Below, in pieces: positions 1 to 8,642 of a stretch of 64,000 nt of DNA. Each line of letters starts with the position of its first letter. The first letter of the stretch is position 1. Under the pieces are notes generated by a model. The model was not told the DNA's origin. It was given only the letters and a program-made list of their open reading frames with translations, and made no database searches. A program made the position numbers and the translations under genes. This DNA comes from Roseibium polysiphoniae. Its GTDB lineage: Bacteria > Pseudomonadota > Alphaproteobacteria > Rhizobiales > Stappiaceae. The stretch spans positions 248,001 through 312,000 of the forward strand of contig NZ_JACYXJ010000003.1 in the NCBI RefSeq assembly GCF_014842925.1. The letters are read 5' to 3'.

Positions 1-1223
1 CGGCCGCCGCCGATTTCCGAGGCCATGGCGGTGAATTTCGATGTGACCGCATTCTCGTCCAGCGGCTCGTCCCGGTTCGGCCCGAAGATCTTCGGAAAAA
101 ATTCAGGCGCAAGCTTGCCGGTCATCAGGTTGGCATCAGTGACGGTGAGGGGGCCGCCGCGGCGATAGCAGGCAGGGCCTGGGTTGGCACCTGCGCTGTC
201 CGGACCGACCTGGAAGCGACCGTCCTTATAGTGCAGGATCGAGCCACCGCCGGCTGCGACCGTGTGGATCATCATCATCGGTGCGCGCATACGCACGCCG
301 GCAACTTCGGTCTCGAAGGCACGCTCGTAGTCGCCGTCGTAGTGGCAGACGTCGGTTGAGGTGCCGCCCATGTCGAAGCCGATGATTTTGTCGAAACCGG
401 CCATGCGCGAGGTTTCAACCGCGCCGACGACGCCGCCAGCCGGGCCTGAGAGGATTGCGTCCTTGCCCTGAAAGAGGTCCGCTGCGGTGAGGCCCCCGGA
501 GGACTGCATGAACATGAGGCGCGGGCCTTCTCCAAGTTCATCTTGAACCTGTTTCACATAGCGGCGCAGGATGGGTGACAGATAGGCATCGACAACTGTT
601 GTGTCGCCACGGCCGACCAGCTTCATGAGCGGCGAGACCTTGTGGGAAATGGAGATCTGCGGGAAGCCGATGTCACTGGCGATTGCGGCCAGCGTCACTT
701 CATGGTCAGGATAAGCATAGGCGTGCATCAGGACAATCGCGATGGAGCGGATGCCATCGTCAAAGGCTGCCTGCATCTGCGTGCGGGCACTGTCTTCATC
801 CAGCGGAGTCTCGGCTGTTCCTTCGGCGCGCACGCGCTCGGTGATCTCGTAGACTTTTTCGTAGAGAAGCTCGGGTTTGATGATTTCCTTGGCGAAGATG
901 TCCGGACGGGCCTGATAGCCGATTTCCAGCGCGTCGCGGAAGCCTTTGGTGATGAACAGCGCGGTGCGTTCACCCTTTCGCTCGAGCAAGGCGTTGGTGG
1001 CGACGGTCGTGCCCATTTTTACCGTGGCAATCTGTTCGGCCGGAATAGGCGCTCCCATTGCGATGCCCATGAGTTCGCGAATGCCCTGGATCGCCGCGTC
1101 GCGATAGGCTTCCGGGTTTTCAGACAGAACCTTGTGCGGGTGGATGCTGCCATCAGGCGCGCGGCCAACGATATCGGTAAAGGTGCCGCCGCGATCAACC
1201 CAGAAATCCCACTTGGCCGTCAT
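1..1223 (-). CDS. 5-oxoprolinase / hydantoinase A family protein, N-terminal part (runs off window)
   Basis: The minus-strand frame opens with ATG at 1223-1221 and stays open to the window edge, giving about 407 residues without a stop. The start reads [20 protein letters not shown], the typical beginning of bacterial 5-oxoprolinases, which cleave 5-oxo-L-proline (or related cyclic imides) with ATP. A second acetate-kinase-like nucleotide-binding signature, [10 protein letters not shown], lies near residue 290, and a GPAGGVVGA segment lies just before it. The HyuA-like N- and core domains are therefore present, but the C-terminal HyuB-like half, if fused, is outside the window. Fused enzymes are about 1200 residues and hydantoinase A alone about 700, so which type this is cannot be decided here. 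Its promoter carries the same inverted repeat as the TRAP transporter promoter at 4.9 kb. Confidence 0.9.
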   Translation of the reverse strand, partial: MTAKWDFWVDRGGTFTDIVGRAPDGSIHPHKVLSENPEAYRDAAIQGIRELMGIAMGAPIPAEQIATVKMGTTVATNALLERKGERTALFITKGFRDALEIGYQARPDIFAKEIIKPELLYEKVYEITERVRAEGTAETPLDEDSARTQMQAAFDDGIRSIAIVLMHAYAYPDHEVTLAAIASDIGFPQISISHKVSPLMKLVGRGDTTVVDAYLSPILRRYVKQVQDELGEGPRLMFMQSSGGLTAADLFQGKDAILSGPAGGVVGAVETSRMAGFDKIIGFDMGGTSTDVCHYDGDYERAFETEVAGVRMRAPMMMIHTVAAGGGSILHYKDGRFQVGPDSAGANPGPACYRRGGPLTVTDANLMTGKLAPEFFPKIFGPNRDEPLDENAVTSKFTAMASEIGGG

Positions 1224-1305
1224 CTTGAAAACCCTCTTGTTATTTCCGGACGCGTTTTGATCCGGTTTTGGAATGTGATGAACTTGAGCCTAGAACAACG
1301 ATTAC

Positions 1306-1330
1306 AAAATGTCGATAAATTATCGATGTA
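1306..1330. promoter_or_regulatory. Inverted-repeat operator in the oxoprolinase promoter (copy 1)
   Basis: The core 1312-1326 is a perfect inverted repeat, TCGATAA-A-TTATCGA. The 25-bp block matches the block at 4895-4919 at 20 of 25 positions. On the minus strand the distal arm overlaps a candidate -35 (TCGACA, 1315-1310), followed by a 17-nt spacer and a candidate -10 (TAGGCT, 1292-1287). A protein bound here should block RNA polymerase. The regulator is unknown; the MarR-type protein at 8.0 kb or a GntR-type protein outside the window are candidates. Confidence 0.65.
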
Positions 1331-1453
1331 AATTCTTGTTGGCCGTTTGGAGGTAAATTTGCCGATGGTTTAGAGGATCTTCAGAGCCGCCTCCTAAAAT
1401 AGGTGCCATTGCGTGCGGGCCGGTGGTGAGGCCACAGATTTCGGAGCATATCA

Positions 1454-2722
1454 ATGGCTGTGAACGACGATGGCAAGACAGGCTCTCAGTTAAAGAGCGC
1501 GCGTAGCGGTTTCGAGGTCGCCATCGAGCGGTTCCTGACCGGTGAGGCGGCCAAAGGCGTTGCGGCCTTTCTTGTTGTTGCGCTTGTGGTGCGGCTTCTT
1601 CTTGATATTGCGAACACCTACATCGGTACGGGGAAACCCTTCTTCGCAGATTTCATTTCCTTTTGGACGGCCGCGAACAGTGCGGTGAACGGCGATTTCC
1701 TGCTTCCCTATCATTTCGAGGAGTTTTCTGTCCGGCAGGTGGAGTTGTTCGAGCGGGGCCAGTTCGCGTTTTTCTACCCACCCACATGGTTGCTCTACCT
1801 ACTGCCCTTTGGTTTGCTGCCCTATGAGGCGGCAGTCATCCTTTTTGAAGCCATCACGCTTAGCGCAGCGTGTCTCGTGCTTGCGCTGCTGGCACGTCGA
1901 ATGAATGCGGTTTGGATGGTGTTTGTGTTTCCGGGCCTGGCATTCGGCGTACTGCACGGTCAAAACAGTCTTCTGAATGTTGCGCTTTTTGGGGGCGCAC
2001 TTGCGGCGCTGGACCGGGGGCGGCCCATTCTAGCCGGAATCTTGATCGGCTTAATGGCCTACAAGCCGCACTTTGGCGTCTTGATCCCTTTTGCGCTTCT
2101 CGCCGGTCGTGAATGGCGTACCTTCTTCGCCGCTGGAGTTACCACGGTGGTGGTCGCATTTATCAGTTATGCGGTCTTTGGGCTGGCGACATGGCAAGCT
2201 TTTCTAGATCAGGCGCCTGAAGCCAACGCGTGGATGCTGGAAGCCAAGGTCAGCATGGCGAAATATGCGTCTGTGTTTGGCTGGTTGCGGCAATATGATG
2301 TCCCGGTTGATGTCGCCATGGCAGCTCAAGCTCTTGTCTCCGCCCTTGCTCTTGGCTCCGTGGTCTGGATCTGGTCGCGGAATGTGAGCATCAGCATCAA
2401 GGGGGCCGTTCTGGTGAGTGCTGCCTGTGTGGCCACGCCTTTCATTCTGGACTACGATCTCGCTCTTCTCGCCATTCCGCTGGTCCTGATCGTTCGCCAG
2501 GGTTTGGAAACCGGCTTTCTTCGCTTCGAACGCGAAGGTCTCTTGATCGCCTCTTTGTTGATGCTCACAACCAACGGCTGGGGCCTTGGCCTTGAGAAGA
2601 CGCTTGCACCCCTTCCTCCGCTCCTGTTCTTCGCGCTCAGTCTGCGGCGCGCGGTGGTGTCAGTCACCACTTTCGGCGTCGAAGCGGAGCAGGGTGAGGC
2701 CACTCTCGCCCCAGCCGAATGA
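1454..2722 (+). CDS. Glycosyltransferase family 87 (DUF2029) integral membrane protein
   Basis: This 422-residue protein is strongly hydrophobic, with roughly nine to ten predicted membrane spans starting near residue 38. The first periplasmic loop contains SFWTAA, and a downstream FFYPPTWLL segment and a GVLHGQNSLLN segment are typical of the DUF2029/GT87 family. Characterised members transfer mannose from polyprenyl-phosphate-mannose to lipid-linked acceptors at the membrane. The acceptor here is unknown. The ATG at 1454 is preceded by a modest GGAG ribosome-binding site. The last 63 bp overlap the 3' end of the convergent glycosyltransferase on the other strand, which suggests that the two form a functional pair. 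Confidence 0.85.
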   Translation: MAVNDDGKTGSQLKSARSGFEVAIERFLTGEAAKGVAAFLVVALVVRLLLDIANTYIGTGKPFFADFISFWTAANSAVNGDFLLPYHFEEFSVRQVELFERGQFAFFYPPTWLLYLLPFGLLPYEAAVILFEAITLSAACLVLALLARRMNAVWMVFVFPGLAFGVLHGQNSLLNVALFGGALAALDRGRPILAGILIGLMAYKPHFGVLIPFALLAGREWRTFFAAGVTTVVVAFISYAVFGLATWQAFLDQAPEANAWMLEAKVSMAKYASVFGWLRQYDVPVDVAMAAQALVSALALGSVVWIWSRNVSISIKGAVLVSAACVATPFILDYDLALLAIPLVLIVRQGLETGFLRFEREGLLIASLLMLTTNGWGLGLEKTLAPLPPLLFFALSLRRAVVSVTTFGVEAEQGEATLAPAE

Positions 2723-4120
2723 GCGCCAGCGGCCGGTTTCTTTAAACTGAGAGGGCATGCGCTCCTGAAGCTCGATCATTTCGGAACGACTGGCGTGGGC
2801 GAAGAGCAACCAGACCAGGGGCTGCAGGCTGTTCGCTGACAGGTCCTCCGGCTTGGCCAGCGGCTGAAAGGCCGCTTGGCTACGCAGGTAATAGTCGAGC
2901 GCGGGCGCGGAAAATCCCTTGTAGAGATAGAGTGCGTCTGTGTTCTTTCTCTCTGTGAGATAGATGGACGAAATCTCCCGCCATTCGGGACGGATCTTCT
3001 GGAGCAACGTGAAGCGCAGCGGATGGATGGTCAGTAATACGACCGCCGTAAGCAGTGCGACCGGCCCCAACCTTGGTAGGAAACGACAGGCACCGGCGCT
3101 GGCAAGCAGGATGAGTACAGGCCAGGCGGCAATCAGGTATCGATCGAAGAGGATGGGCCTCAGCGTGATCGACAGGCCATAAGCAATGATAAATGGAGCT
3201 ATGGCGAAGGCAGCCAGGAGTGCTGCCGCTCGGTGATCCACATCTGTCTTCGCTGACTGTTTGCGCGTAGGGATCAGGACAAGAAGCGCGGTGGCGGCAA
3301 GCGCGAGGAAAAACGTCTCGGATCCCGCCATATCGCGCATCATGGTCTTGAGGAAAGGCCCGTCGGGGTAGGCTATCCAGAAGCCATTGTTGACTACATC
3401 CTTGGCCCGTACGGCGAGGACTGCGAGCCAGGGCAGGAACAGGAGACACGACGTGCAGAAGGAAGCAAATGTGCGGGTATTCGCATCCTGGTAGCCAAAG
3501 GACTGGGCCCTGACTGAGCGCACCTGCCAGAGAAGCAGTAGCACGCCGATGCCAGCCATCGAAAAGGCTGCATAGATGTGGCTGTAAAGAAAGAGCGCAC
3601 CAAAGACGGCCGCGAGAATTGGCCAGCGTAGGCGATCTCCCTCAAGGGTTCGCACCAGAGCGATCAGAAACGCCAATCCGGCCATCGCGAAAAGCGCGTA
3701 CATGCGCGCCTCGGTCGAATACCAGATATGAAAAGGCGAAATCGCGAGGATGGCCGCGGCAAGAAGGCCGGTGTTTCGGGTGAAGACCAGACGCCCAAGC
3801 TCATAGACCAGCCAAATCGACAGGATTCCGGCGATGGCTGAGGGGAGGCGCAGCGCCGTTTCGCTGTCTCCAATGATCGGCATCGTCAACCAGAGCAGCA
3901 GATTGTGCAGAGGCGGATAATTGTCGGCCGCGACCAATGCGATCAGCTCGCCAAGGCTTCCTTTTGATTGGCTCCATGACACAGCTTCGTCGTACCAGAG
4001 ACTGGTGCGATCAAGGTCCCAGAGACGAAGGGCTGCGCCAACAGCGATGATACCGGCCAAGGCCATTTTTTGCAGGCCGAAATGCTCGCGCCCACTCTGC
4101 CCGTTGATTTCACTCTTCAT
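2660..4120 (-). CDS. Dolichyl-phosphate-mannose mannosyltransferase-like glycosyltransferase (GT39/ArnT superfamily)
   Basis: A 486-residue polytopic membrane protein. After the first hydrophobic segment it has LWYDEAVSW, carrying the Asp-Glu pair (residues 44-45) that this superfamily uses in its first extracytoplasmic loop, and then DNYPPLHNLLLW, the usual PPL motif. About ten further spans and a soluble C-terminal tail follow. Family members use polyprenyl-phosphate sugars as donors to glycosylate lipids or proteins on the periplasmic side. It converges on the GT87 gene, and the two coding regions overlap by 63 bp at their 3' ends. The substrate cannot be read from sequence. Confidence 0.83.
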   Translation of the reverse strand: MKSEINGQSGREHFGLQKMALAGIIAVGAALRLWDLDRTSLWYDEAVSWSQSKGSLGELIALVAADNYPPLHNLLLWLTMPIIGDSETALRLPSAIAGILSIWLVYELGRLVFTRNTGLLAAAILAISPFHIWYSTEARMYALFAMAGLAFLIALVRTLEGDRLRWPILAAVFGALFLYSHIYAAFSMAGIGVLLLLWQVRSVRAQSFGYQDANTRTFASFCTSCLLFLPWLAVLAVRAKDVVNNGFWIAYPDGPFLKTMMRDMAGSETFFLALAATALLVLIPTRKQSAKTDVDHRAAALLAAFAIAPFIIAYGLSITLRPILFDRYLIAAWPVLILLASAGACRFLPRLGPVALLTAVVLLTIHPLRFTLLQKIRPEWREISSIYLTERKNTDALYLYKGFSAPALDYYLRSQAAFQPLAKPEDLSANSLQPLVWLLFAHASRSEMIELQERMPSQFKETGRWRSFGWGESGLTLLRFDAESGD

Positions 4121-4157
4121 GCTTCCTCCCCAAGGAAAGCGGAGAGTGGCAGAGGTT

Positions 4158-4844
4158 CTAGCGAATCAAAAGGGGCATTTCCTGCATGTCCGTCCAGGTA
4201 AGATTTCCCGCTTCATCCTGAAACAGGGTTGGGAAGTGGCCGGGCACTATGATCTTGCCGCGCCGCAGAACCTCCTGGATCGATGCCTTGCCACGTTTTT
4301 GCGGATCGATCTCCATGTCCGGGATGCCGCTGAGTGCTTCCCGGGCTGTCTTGAGTGCATCTGCGGCCAGAACCACCGGGCCGTCCTTTGTCTCCAGCTC
4401 AAGGGAGACATGCCCGGGTGCGTGGCCGGGCGTCGGGAACATTGTCACTCCGGGCAGAAATTCCTTTTCGCCGTCAACCAGATCAACTGAGCGCTGGGCG
4501 AGAAGGGCAGGCAGGTAGCGCGGCGTCGCGGGGTCATCGGCGAAAGGCGCCTCGATATAGTCTGCTTCATCTCGGCTCATCAAGATCGGAGCGTCCGGGA
4601 ACAGGTCCATGTTCAGGACATGGTCGAAGTGGGCGTGAGAGAAGATGAGCAGATCAATGTCCGCAGGGCTCAGTCCGCGCGTGGACAGTGCGTTCAGCAG
4701 CAAGCCCCTCGTTGTTCCGTGGCCACAGTCGAACAGCGCGCGCTTGCCGCCGGCTTCCACGAGGCAGATCGAGGAAATGCCGAAAAAACCGCCTTCGAAG
4801 GCAAGGCTTGAGCCCGGTACGAGGACATCATAGGTGGCTGGCAT
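4158..4844 (-). CDS. Metallo-beta-lactamase-fold hydrolase
   Basis: The protein has 228 residues from the ATG at 4844, which I prefer because AAGGA lies seven bases upstream; an in-frame ATG at 4859 adds five residues but has no ribosome-binding site. The zinc motif HAHFDH is at about residues 70-75, and later GHAPGHVS and a C-terminal PGHF supply the remaining histidines, so the dinuclear metal site looks complete. The family includes N-acyl-homoserine lactonases and other ester, lactone or thioester hydrolases. It is transcribed divergently from the dctPQM transporter, so its substrate is probably the imported compound or a product of it. No signal peptide is visible, suggesting a cytoplasmic enzyme. 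Confidence 0.85.
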   Translation of the reverse strand: MPATYDVLVPGSSLAFEGGFFGISSICLVEAGGKRALFDCGHGTTRGLLLNALSTRGLSPADIDLLIFSHAHFDHVLNMDLFPDAPILMSRDEADYIEAPFADDPATPRYLPALLAQRSVDLVDGEKEFLPGVTMFPTPGHAPGHVSLELETKDGPVVLAADALKTAREALSGIPDMEIDPQKRGKASIQEVLRRGKIIVPGHFPTLFQDEAGNLTWTDMQEMPLLIR

Positions 4845-4894
4845 CTGAGGTTCCTTCATTTCGCCGTGCAGGGCAGTTTAGGGTCATTGATGAT

Positions 4895-4940
4895 AATTTG
4901 TCGATAAATTGTTGATGTTTGAGAATTGTGGGTCTAGCGT
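4895..4940 (+). promoter_or_regulatory. Operator copy 2 and candidate dctP promoter
   Basis: Positions 4895-4919 repeat the oxoprolinase operator (20 of 25 bases identical); the core 4901-4915 is TCGATAAATTGTTGA. The right arm overlaps a candidate -35 (TTGATG, 4912-4917), followed by a 17-nt spacer and a candidate -10 (TAGCGT, 4935-4940). This matches the layout at copy 1. The region also lies upstream of the divergent hydrolase gene, so one bound regulator could control both directions. Confidence 0.6.
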
Positions 4941-5016
4941 AGGGGATCACGTTGCGGTCCAAAAGGGTGGCGCGTGAGCAATGAGGACAAAGTCCCGCTT
5001 CCAAGAGGAGAATAAC

Positions 5017-6012
5017 ATGCTGCATTCACATCGTATTTCGGTGGCGGGCGCCCGTCTGGTCGCTGCCGCTGCCTTTGGTCTTGCTGGTCTGAGCCTTGCT
5101 TCTGCCGAGACCAAGTGGGATATGCCAACGCCTTATGGCGATAGCAACTTCCACACTCAGAACATCGCAAAGTTTGCCGAGGAAGTCTCGGACAAGACCG
5201 GTGGATCCCTTACGATCCAGATCCATTCTGCCGGATCCCTGTTCAAACATCCCGAAATCAAGAACGCTGTCCGTAAAGGTCTGGCTCCGATTGGCGAAGT
5301 GCTGATTTCGCGCCTGTCCAACGAAGATCCGGTTTTCGGCGTCGACAGCGTGCCTTTCATGGCGAACTCCTATGACGCTGCCTGGGACCTTTATCAAGCT
5401 TCCAAGCCAGTTCTGGAAGAAAAGCTCGCTGCCCAGGGCCTGCAGCTTCTCTACACCGTGCCGTGGCCGCCCCAGGGCATCTACGCCAAGAAAGACATCA
5501 ACACGATCGATGACTTGAAGGGTCTGAAGTTCCGCGCCTATAACGCTTCCACAGAGCGTCTGGCCCAGCTTGCTGGTGCTGTTCCGACCCAGGTTGAAGT
5601 GCCTGATCTGCCGACCGCTTTCTCTACCGGTCGCGTAGAAGCTATGATCACGTCTCCTTCGACGGGTGCAAATGCCAAGGCCTGGGACTTCCTGGACCAT
5701 TATTATGACACACAGGCCTGGCTGCCGAAAAACATGGTCATCGTCAACAAGAGTGCCTTTGATGGTCTAAGCGATGCGGAAAAGGCTGCCGTTCTGGAAG
5801 CCGCTGCCACCGCGGAAACGCGCGGCTGGGACGCCTCCAAGGCTGAAACGGCTTCCAAGACCCAGATCCTGAAAGACAACGGCATCGCCGTTGCTGCACC
5901 GTCTGATGCGCTGCAGGCTTCCATGAAGGAAATTGGCGCCACCATGGTTGGCGAATGGAAGGAAAGCGCTGGAGCGGACGGCGTCACGATCGTGGACGCT
6001 TTCTCCAAATAA
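5017..6012 (+). CDS. dctP: TRAP transporter substrate-binding protein DctP
   Basis: I start at the ATG at 5017, preceded by AAGAGGAG, rather than at the in-frame ATG at 4981; this gives 331 residues. The N-terminus is a clear Sec signal peptide that ends near LSLASA. The mature protein has the DctP fold signatures: a long N-terminal lobe with IQIHSAGSLFKHPEIKNAV, and the segment GLKFRAYN, whose arginine in this family usually binds a substrate carboxylate. It delivers a substrate, probably a carboxylate, to the DctQM permease encoded downstream. The specific substrate is unknown; the shared operator with an oxoprolinase hints at a cyclic amide or a derived acid. Confidence 0.93.
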   Translation: MLHSHRISVAGARLVAAAAFGLAGLSLASAETKWDMPTPYGDSNFHTQNIAKFAEEVSDKTGGSLTIQIHSAGSLFKHPEIKNAVRKGLAPIGEVLISRLSNEDPVFGVDSVPFMANSYDAAWDLYQASKPVLEEKLAAQGLQLLYTVPWPPQGIYAKKDINTIDDLKGLKFRAYNASTERLAQLAGAVPTQVEVPDLPTAFSTGRVEAMITSPSTGANAKAWDFLDHYYDTQAWLPKNMVIVNKSAFDGLSDAEKAAVLEAAATAETRGWDASKAETASKTQILKDNGIAVAAPSDALQASMKEIGATMVGEWKESAGADGVTIVDAFSK

Positions 6013-6026
6013 GCTCTTTTCGAGTT

Positions 6027-6055
6027 GGCCGGTTCTTCGGGACCGGCCATTTTTC
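6027..6055 (+). terminator. Intercistronic hairpin with T-run between dctP and dctQ
   Basis: GGCCGGTTC (6027-6035) pairs with GGACCGGCC (6040-6048) with one G-T wobble and a short TTCG-rich loop, followed by ATTTTTC. It has intrinsic-terminator form but sits inside an operon. It probably reduces read-through, so that the binding protein is made in excess over the permease. Confidence 0.75.
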
Positions 6056-6084
6056 TATTCCCGCCGGCACTGGAGACCCTGCCG

Positions 6085-6642
6085 ATGCGCGCCTTTCTTG
6101 ACGGGCTTTACCGGCTCGCGGGCGGCCTTGCCGCCGCATGTCTTGTTACCATCGCTGTTCTGGTCGTTGCCCAAGTCATCGGCAGGTTGATCGACGGCGC
6201 CCGGAAGATCGTCGGGCTCGAGCCGTTCGGCTTGCTCGTGCCGTCACTGGCGGAGATCGCGGGCTTTCTACTGGTCGGAGCGTCTTTTCTCGCGCTGGCC
6301 GCCACTTTGCGGATGGGAGACCATATCCGCGTTTCCATCCTGCTGCAGAACGTGCCTGCAAGTGTTGCCAAGATTCTGGAGATCTGGTCGCTCGCAGTGG
6401 CGCTTGTGCTGATCTCCTATTTCGGCTGGCATGCAGGCTGGCTTGCCTATGACAGCTATGTCTACCACGAGGTTTCCTTCGGCATCATTCCGATCCCGCT
6501 GTGGATCCCTCAGGCAGTTATGACCTTCGGCATCAGTGTCTTCGCACTGTCTCTCGCAGACGATTTTCTGGCTGCGCTGACTGGCCGGGCTCCAAGCTAT
6601 GCGAGCGCCGATCGTGGTGACGCCATTGAGGGAGTTGAATAA
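6085..6642 (+). CDS. dctQ: TRAP transporter small permease DctQ
   Basis: A 185-residue protein from the ATG at 6085 (TGGAGA eight bases upstream); a longer reading from 6025 would begin inside the preceding hairpin. It has four hydrophobic segments, the usual DctQ number, including VTIAVLVVAQVIGR, FLLVGASFLALAATLRMGDHI and IPLWIPQAVMTFGISVFALS. The pattern RMGDHIRV after the second helix is typical of the family. DctQ pairs with DctM in the inner membrane to form the sodium-driven permease. Its stop codon overlaps the dctM start as TAATG, so translation is probably coupled. Confidence 0.9.
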   Translation: MRAFLDGLYRLAGGLAAACLVTIAVLVVAQVIGRLIDGARKIVGLEPFGLLVPSLAEIAGFLLVGASFLALAATLRMGDHIRVSILLQNVPASVAKILEIWSLAVALVLISYFGWHAGWLAYDSYVYHEVSFGIIPIPLWIPQAVMTFGISVFALSLADDFLAALTGRAPSYASADRGDAIEGVE

Positions 6643-7946
6643 TGGATCTCTCTCTCGTTGCTTTTTGCCTTGGCGTTGGAATGCTTGCGGCTCTTGCCAC
6701 CGGTATCTGGGTTGCCGTGGCCCTGTTCTCCGTTGCACTTGCCGCGATGATGCTTCTGGTCTCTGCTCCTACCGGTCCCGTTTTAGCGACCACTGTCTGG
6801 GGCGCTGCCAACTCCTGGGACCTGACAGCCTTGCCCATGTTCATCTGGATGGGGGAGATCCTGTTTCGATCCCGCCTTTCGGAGGACATGTTTGCAGGCC
6901 TGTCGCCTTGGATGCGCAATCTGCCCGGGCGTCTCCTGCATGTGAATATTCTCGGCTGCGGGATCTTCGCTGCGGTGTCGGGATCCTCCGCCGCGACAAC
7001 AGCGACAATCGGGAAAATGTCCCTGCCGGAGCTCAAACGCCGCGGTTATGATGAAGTCATGGCCATCGGCACGCTTGCTGGCTCCGGTACGCTCGGTCTT
7101 TTGATCCCGCCTTCGATCATCCTGATCGTTTACGGGGCCGCCACCGAGCAATCCATTGCAAGACTGTTCATGGCAGGCGTTCTGCCGGGCGCCATGCTTT
7201 GCGTGCTCTTCATGGGCTATGTTGCGGTCTGGGCGCTGCTGAACCGATCGAAAATGCCAGAGCGGGAGGAGCAGATGCCCTTTCTGGAAAGGCTCAAGGC
7301 CACTCGGCGCCTGTTTCCCGTCATCGGCCTGATTGCAGGAGTGATCGGCTCCATTTACGCGGGCCTCGCGTCACCGACAGAGGCCGCTGCGATCGGCGTG
7401 CTTCTCTCTCTCGTGTTGTCCTGGGCGTCAGGAACACTGTCACGGGAGAGCTTCACCAGCGCGCTGATGGGGGCGACACGAACCTCCTGCATGATCGCGT
7501 TTATTCTGGCAGGCGCTGCCTTCTTGACCGTCGCCATGGGCTTTACTGGCATTCCACGCGAACTGGCCGGCTGGATCGGATCACTTGGTCTTTCGCCTCT
7601 GCAGCTGTTGGTCGCCCTGACGGTTTTCTTTGTGGTTCTCGGCTGCTTCCTTGATGGCATTTCCGTTGTCGTTCTGACCACCTCGGTGATCCTTCCGATG
7701 GTGGAACAGGCCGGCATGGACCTGATCTGGTTCGGCATCTATCTGGTACTGGTCGTCGAGATGAGCCAGATCACGCCGCCGGTCGGCTTCAACCTGTTTG
7801 TTCTGCAAGGCATGACGGGACACAATATCTTCAAGGTTGCGAAGATGGCGCTGCCGTTCTTCCTGCTTATGATCCTGGCCGTCGTGCTGATTGTCGCCTT
7901 TCCGGGACTTGCTCTGTGGTTGCCTGAAACCATGCTATCCAACTAG
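6642..7946 (+). CDS. dctM: TRAP transporter large permease DctM
   Basis: The 434-residue product is the normal length for DctM and is hydrophobic throughout, with about twelve predicted spans. Family motifs are clear: GCGIFAAVSGSSAATTATIG, then GTLGLLIPPSIILIVYG, and near the C-terminus ITPPVGFNLFVLQG. The protein forms the transport path and couples substrate uptake to a sodium gradient. The start shares one base with the dctQ stop. No strong terminator follows, and the MarR-type regulator begins 63 bp downstream on the same strand, so the regulator may belong to the same transcript. Confidence 0.95.
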   Translation: MDLSLVAFCLGVGMLAALATGIWVAVALFSVALAAMMLLVSAPTGPVLATTVWGAANSWDLTALPMFIWMGEILFRSRLSEDMFAGLSPWMRNLPGRLLHVNILGCGIFAAVSGSSAATTATIGKMSLPELKRRGYDEVMAIGTLAGSGTLGLLIPPSIILIVYGAATEQSIARLFMAGVLPGAMLCVLFMGYVAVWALLNRSKMPEREEQMPFLERLKATRRLFPVIGLIAGVIGSIYAGLASPTEAAAIGVLLSLVLSWASGTLSRESFTSALMGATRTSCMIAFILAGAAFLTVAMGFTGIPRELAGWIGSLGLSPLQLLVALTVFFVVLGCFLDGISVVVLTTSVILPMVEQAGMDLIWFGIYLVLVVEMSQITPPVGFNLFVLQGMTGHNIFKVAKMALPFFLLMILAVVLIVAFPGLALWLPETMLSN

Positions 7947-8008
7947 CAAGAATGAGGAGATTCGGCAGCTTCTGACGCCGGATGTAAGAAGACGAAGAGG
8001 TTCGAGGC

Positions 8009-8542
8009 ATGAGTGAGGACAACACGCAGGAGCGGCAAGGTATCGGGCCGGTGGTGTCAGCAGCTCACTTGGCTTCCGGCGCCATGCCTGCGCTGTCGGA
8101 GATCGAGTTCGCTGTCACGATGATGGTGAATGCCTATCACCGCTGGATGGTGCGCTGCATGGCCGCCAGCGGCTCCGAGGGCCTCAACGCGCTGGATGTT
8201 CAAGTGCTGCATTCCGTCAATCACCGCGGACGGGCCAAGACACTCTCCGATATCTGCCTCGTGCTGAACATCGAAGACACGCATACGGTCACCTATGCGT
8301 TGAAGAAGCTGGAAAAGGCCGGGCTTATCGAGACCGGGCGCCGTGGCAAGGAAAAGACCGCCGGGATCACGAAGGCGGGGGTCGAGGCATGCCTTGAGTA
8401 CCGGCGCCTGCGAGAAGCACTCCTGGTCGAGCCCATGAAGGCTCTTGGTCTGGATGAAACCGAGCTCTCCAAACTTGCTGCCACATTGCGGCTCGTCTCC
8501 GGCAATTATGATCAAGCAGCCCGCGCAGCTGCGGCCATGTAG
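8009..8542 (+). CDS. MarR-type winged-helix regulator downstream of the TRAP operon
   Basis: A 177-residue protein with a MarR-like winged helix at about residues 60-140: KTLSDICLVLNIEDTHTVTYALKKLEKAGLI is followed by a wing region rich in Gly, Arg and Lys and by ITKAGVEACL. The 40-residue N-terminal arm is longer than in minimal MarR proteins. AAGAGG precedes the ATG. Position suggests that it controls the dctPQM transporter, the divergent hydrolase and perhaps the oxoprolinase gene, whose promoters share an inverted repeat. No copy of that repeat is visible directly upstream of this gene. The link to the operator is inference only. Confidence 0.85.
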   Translation: MSEDNTQERQGIGPVVSAAHLASGAMPALSEIEFAVTMMVNAYHRWMVRCMAASGSEGLNALDVQVLHSVNHRGRAKTLSDICLVLNIEDTHTVTYALKKLEKAGLIETGRRGKEKTAGITKAGVEACLEYRRLREALLVEPMKALGLDETELSKLAATLRLVSGNYDQAARAAAAM

Positions 8543-8608
8543 GTTCGTTTAGCTCCAGGGACGACACAGTTTCTCTTCGAAACAAGGGAGAGCACATCTT
8601 CTTTGTGA

Positions 8609-8636
8609 TTGTATTCTACAAGAATTCTTGTATTAT
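8609..8636 (+). promoter_or_regulatory. ars promoter with ArsR palindrome in the spacer
   Basis: A perfect 16-bp palindrome, TACAAGAATTCTTGTA, occupies 8617-8632. It lies between and overlaps a candidate -35 (TTGTAT, 8609-8614) and -10 (TATTAT, 8631-8636) that are 16 nt apart. ArsR bound here should block the promoter. Transcription would begin about seven bases after the -10, at or next to the arsR ATG at 8643. Confidence 0.75.
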
Positions 8637-8642
8637 CGAATT

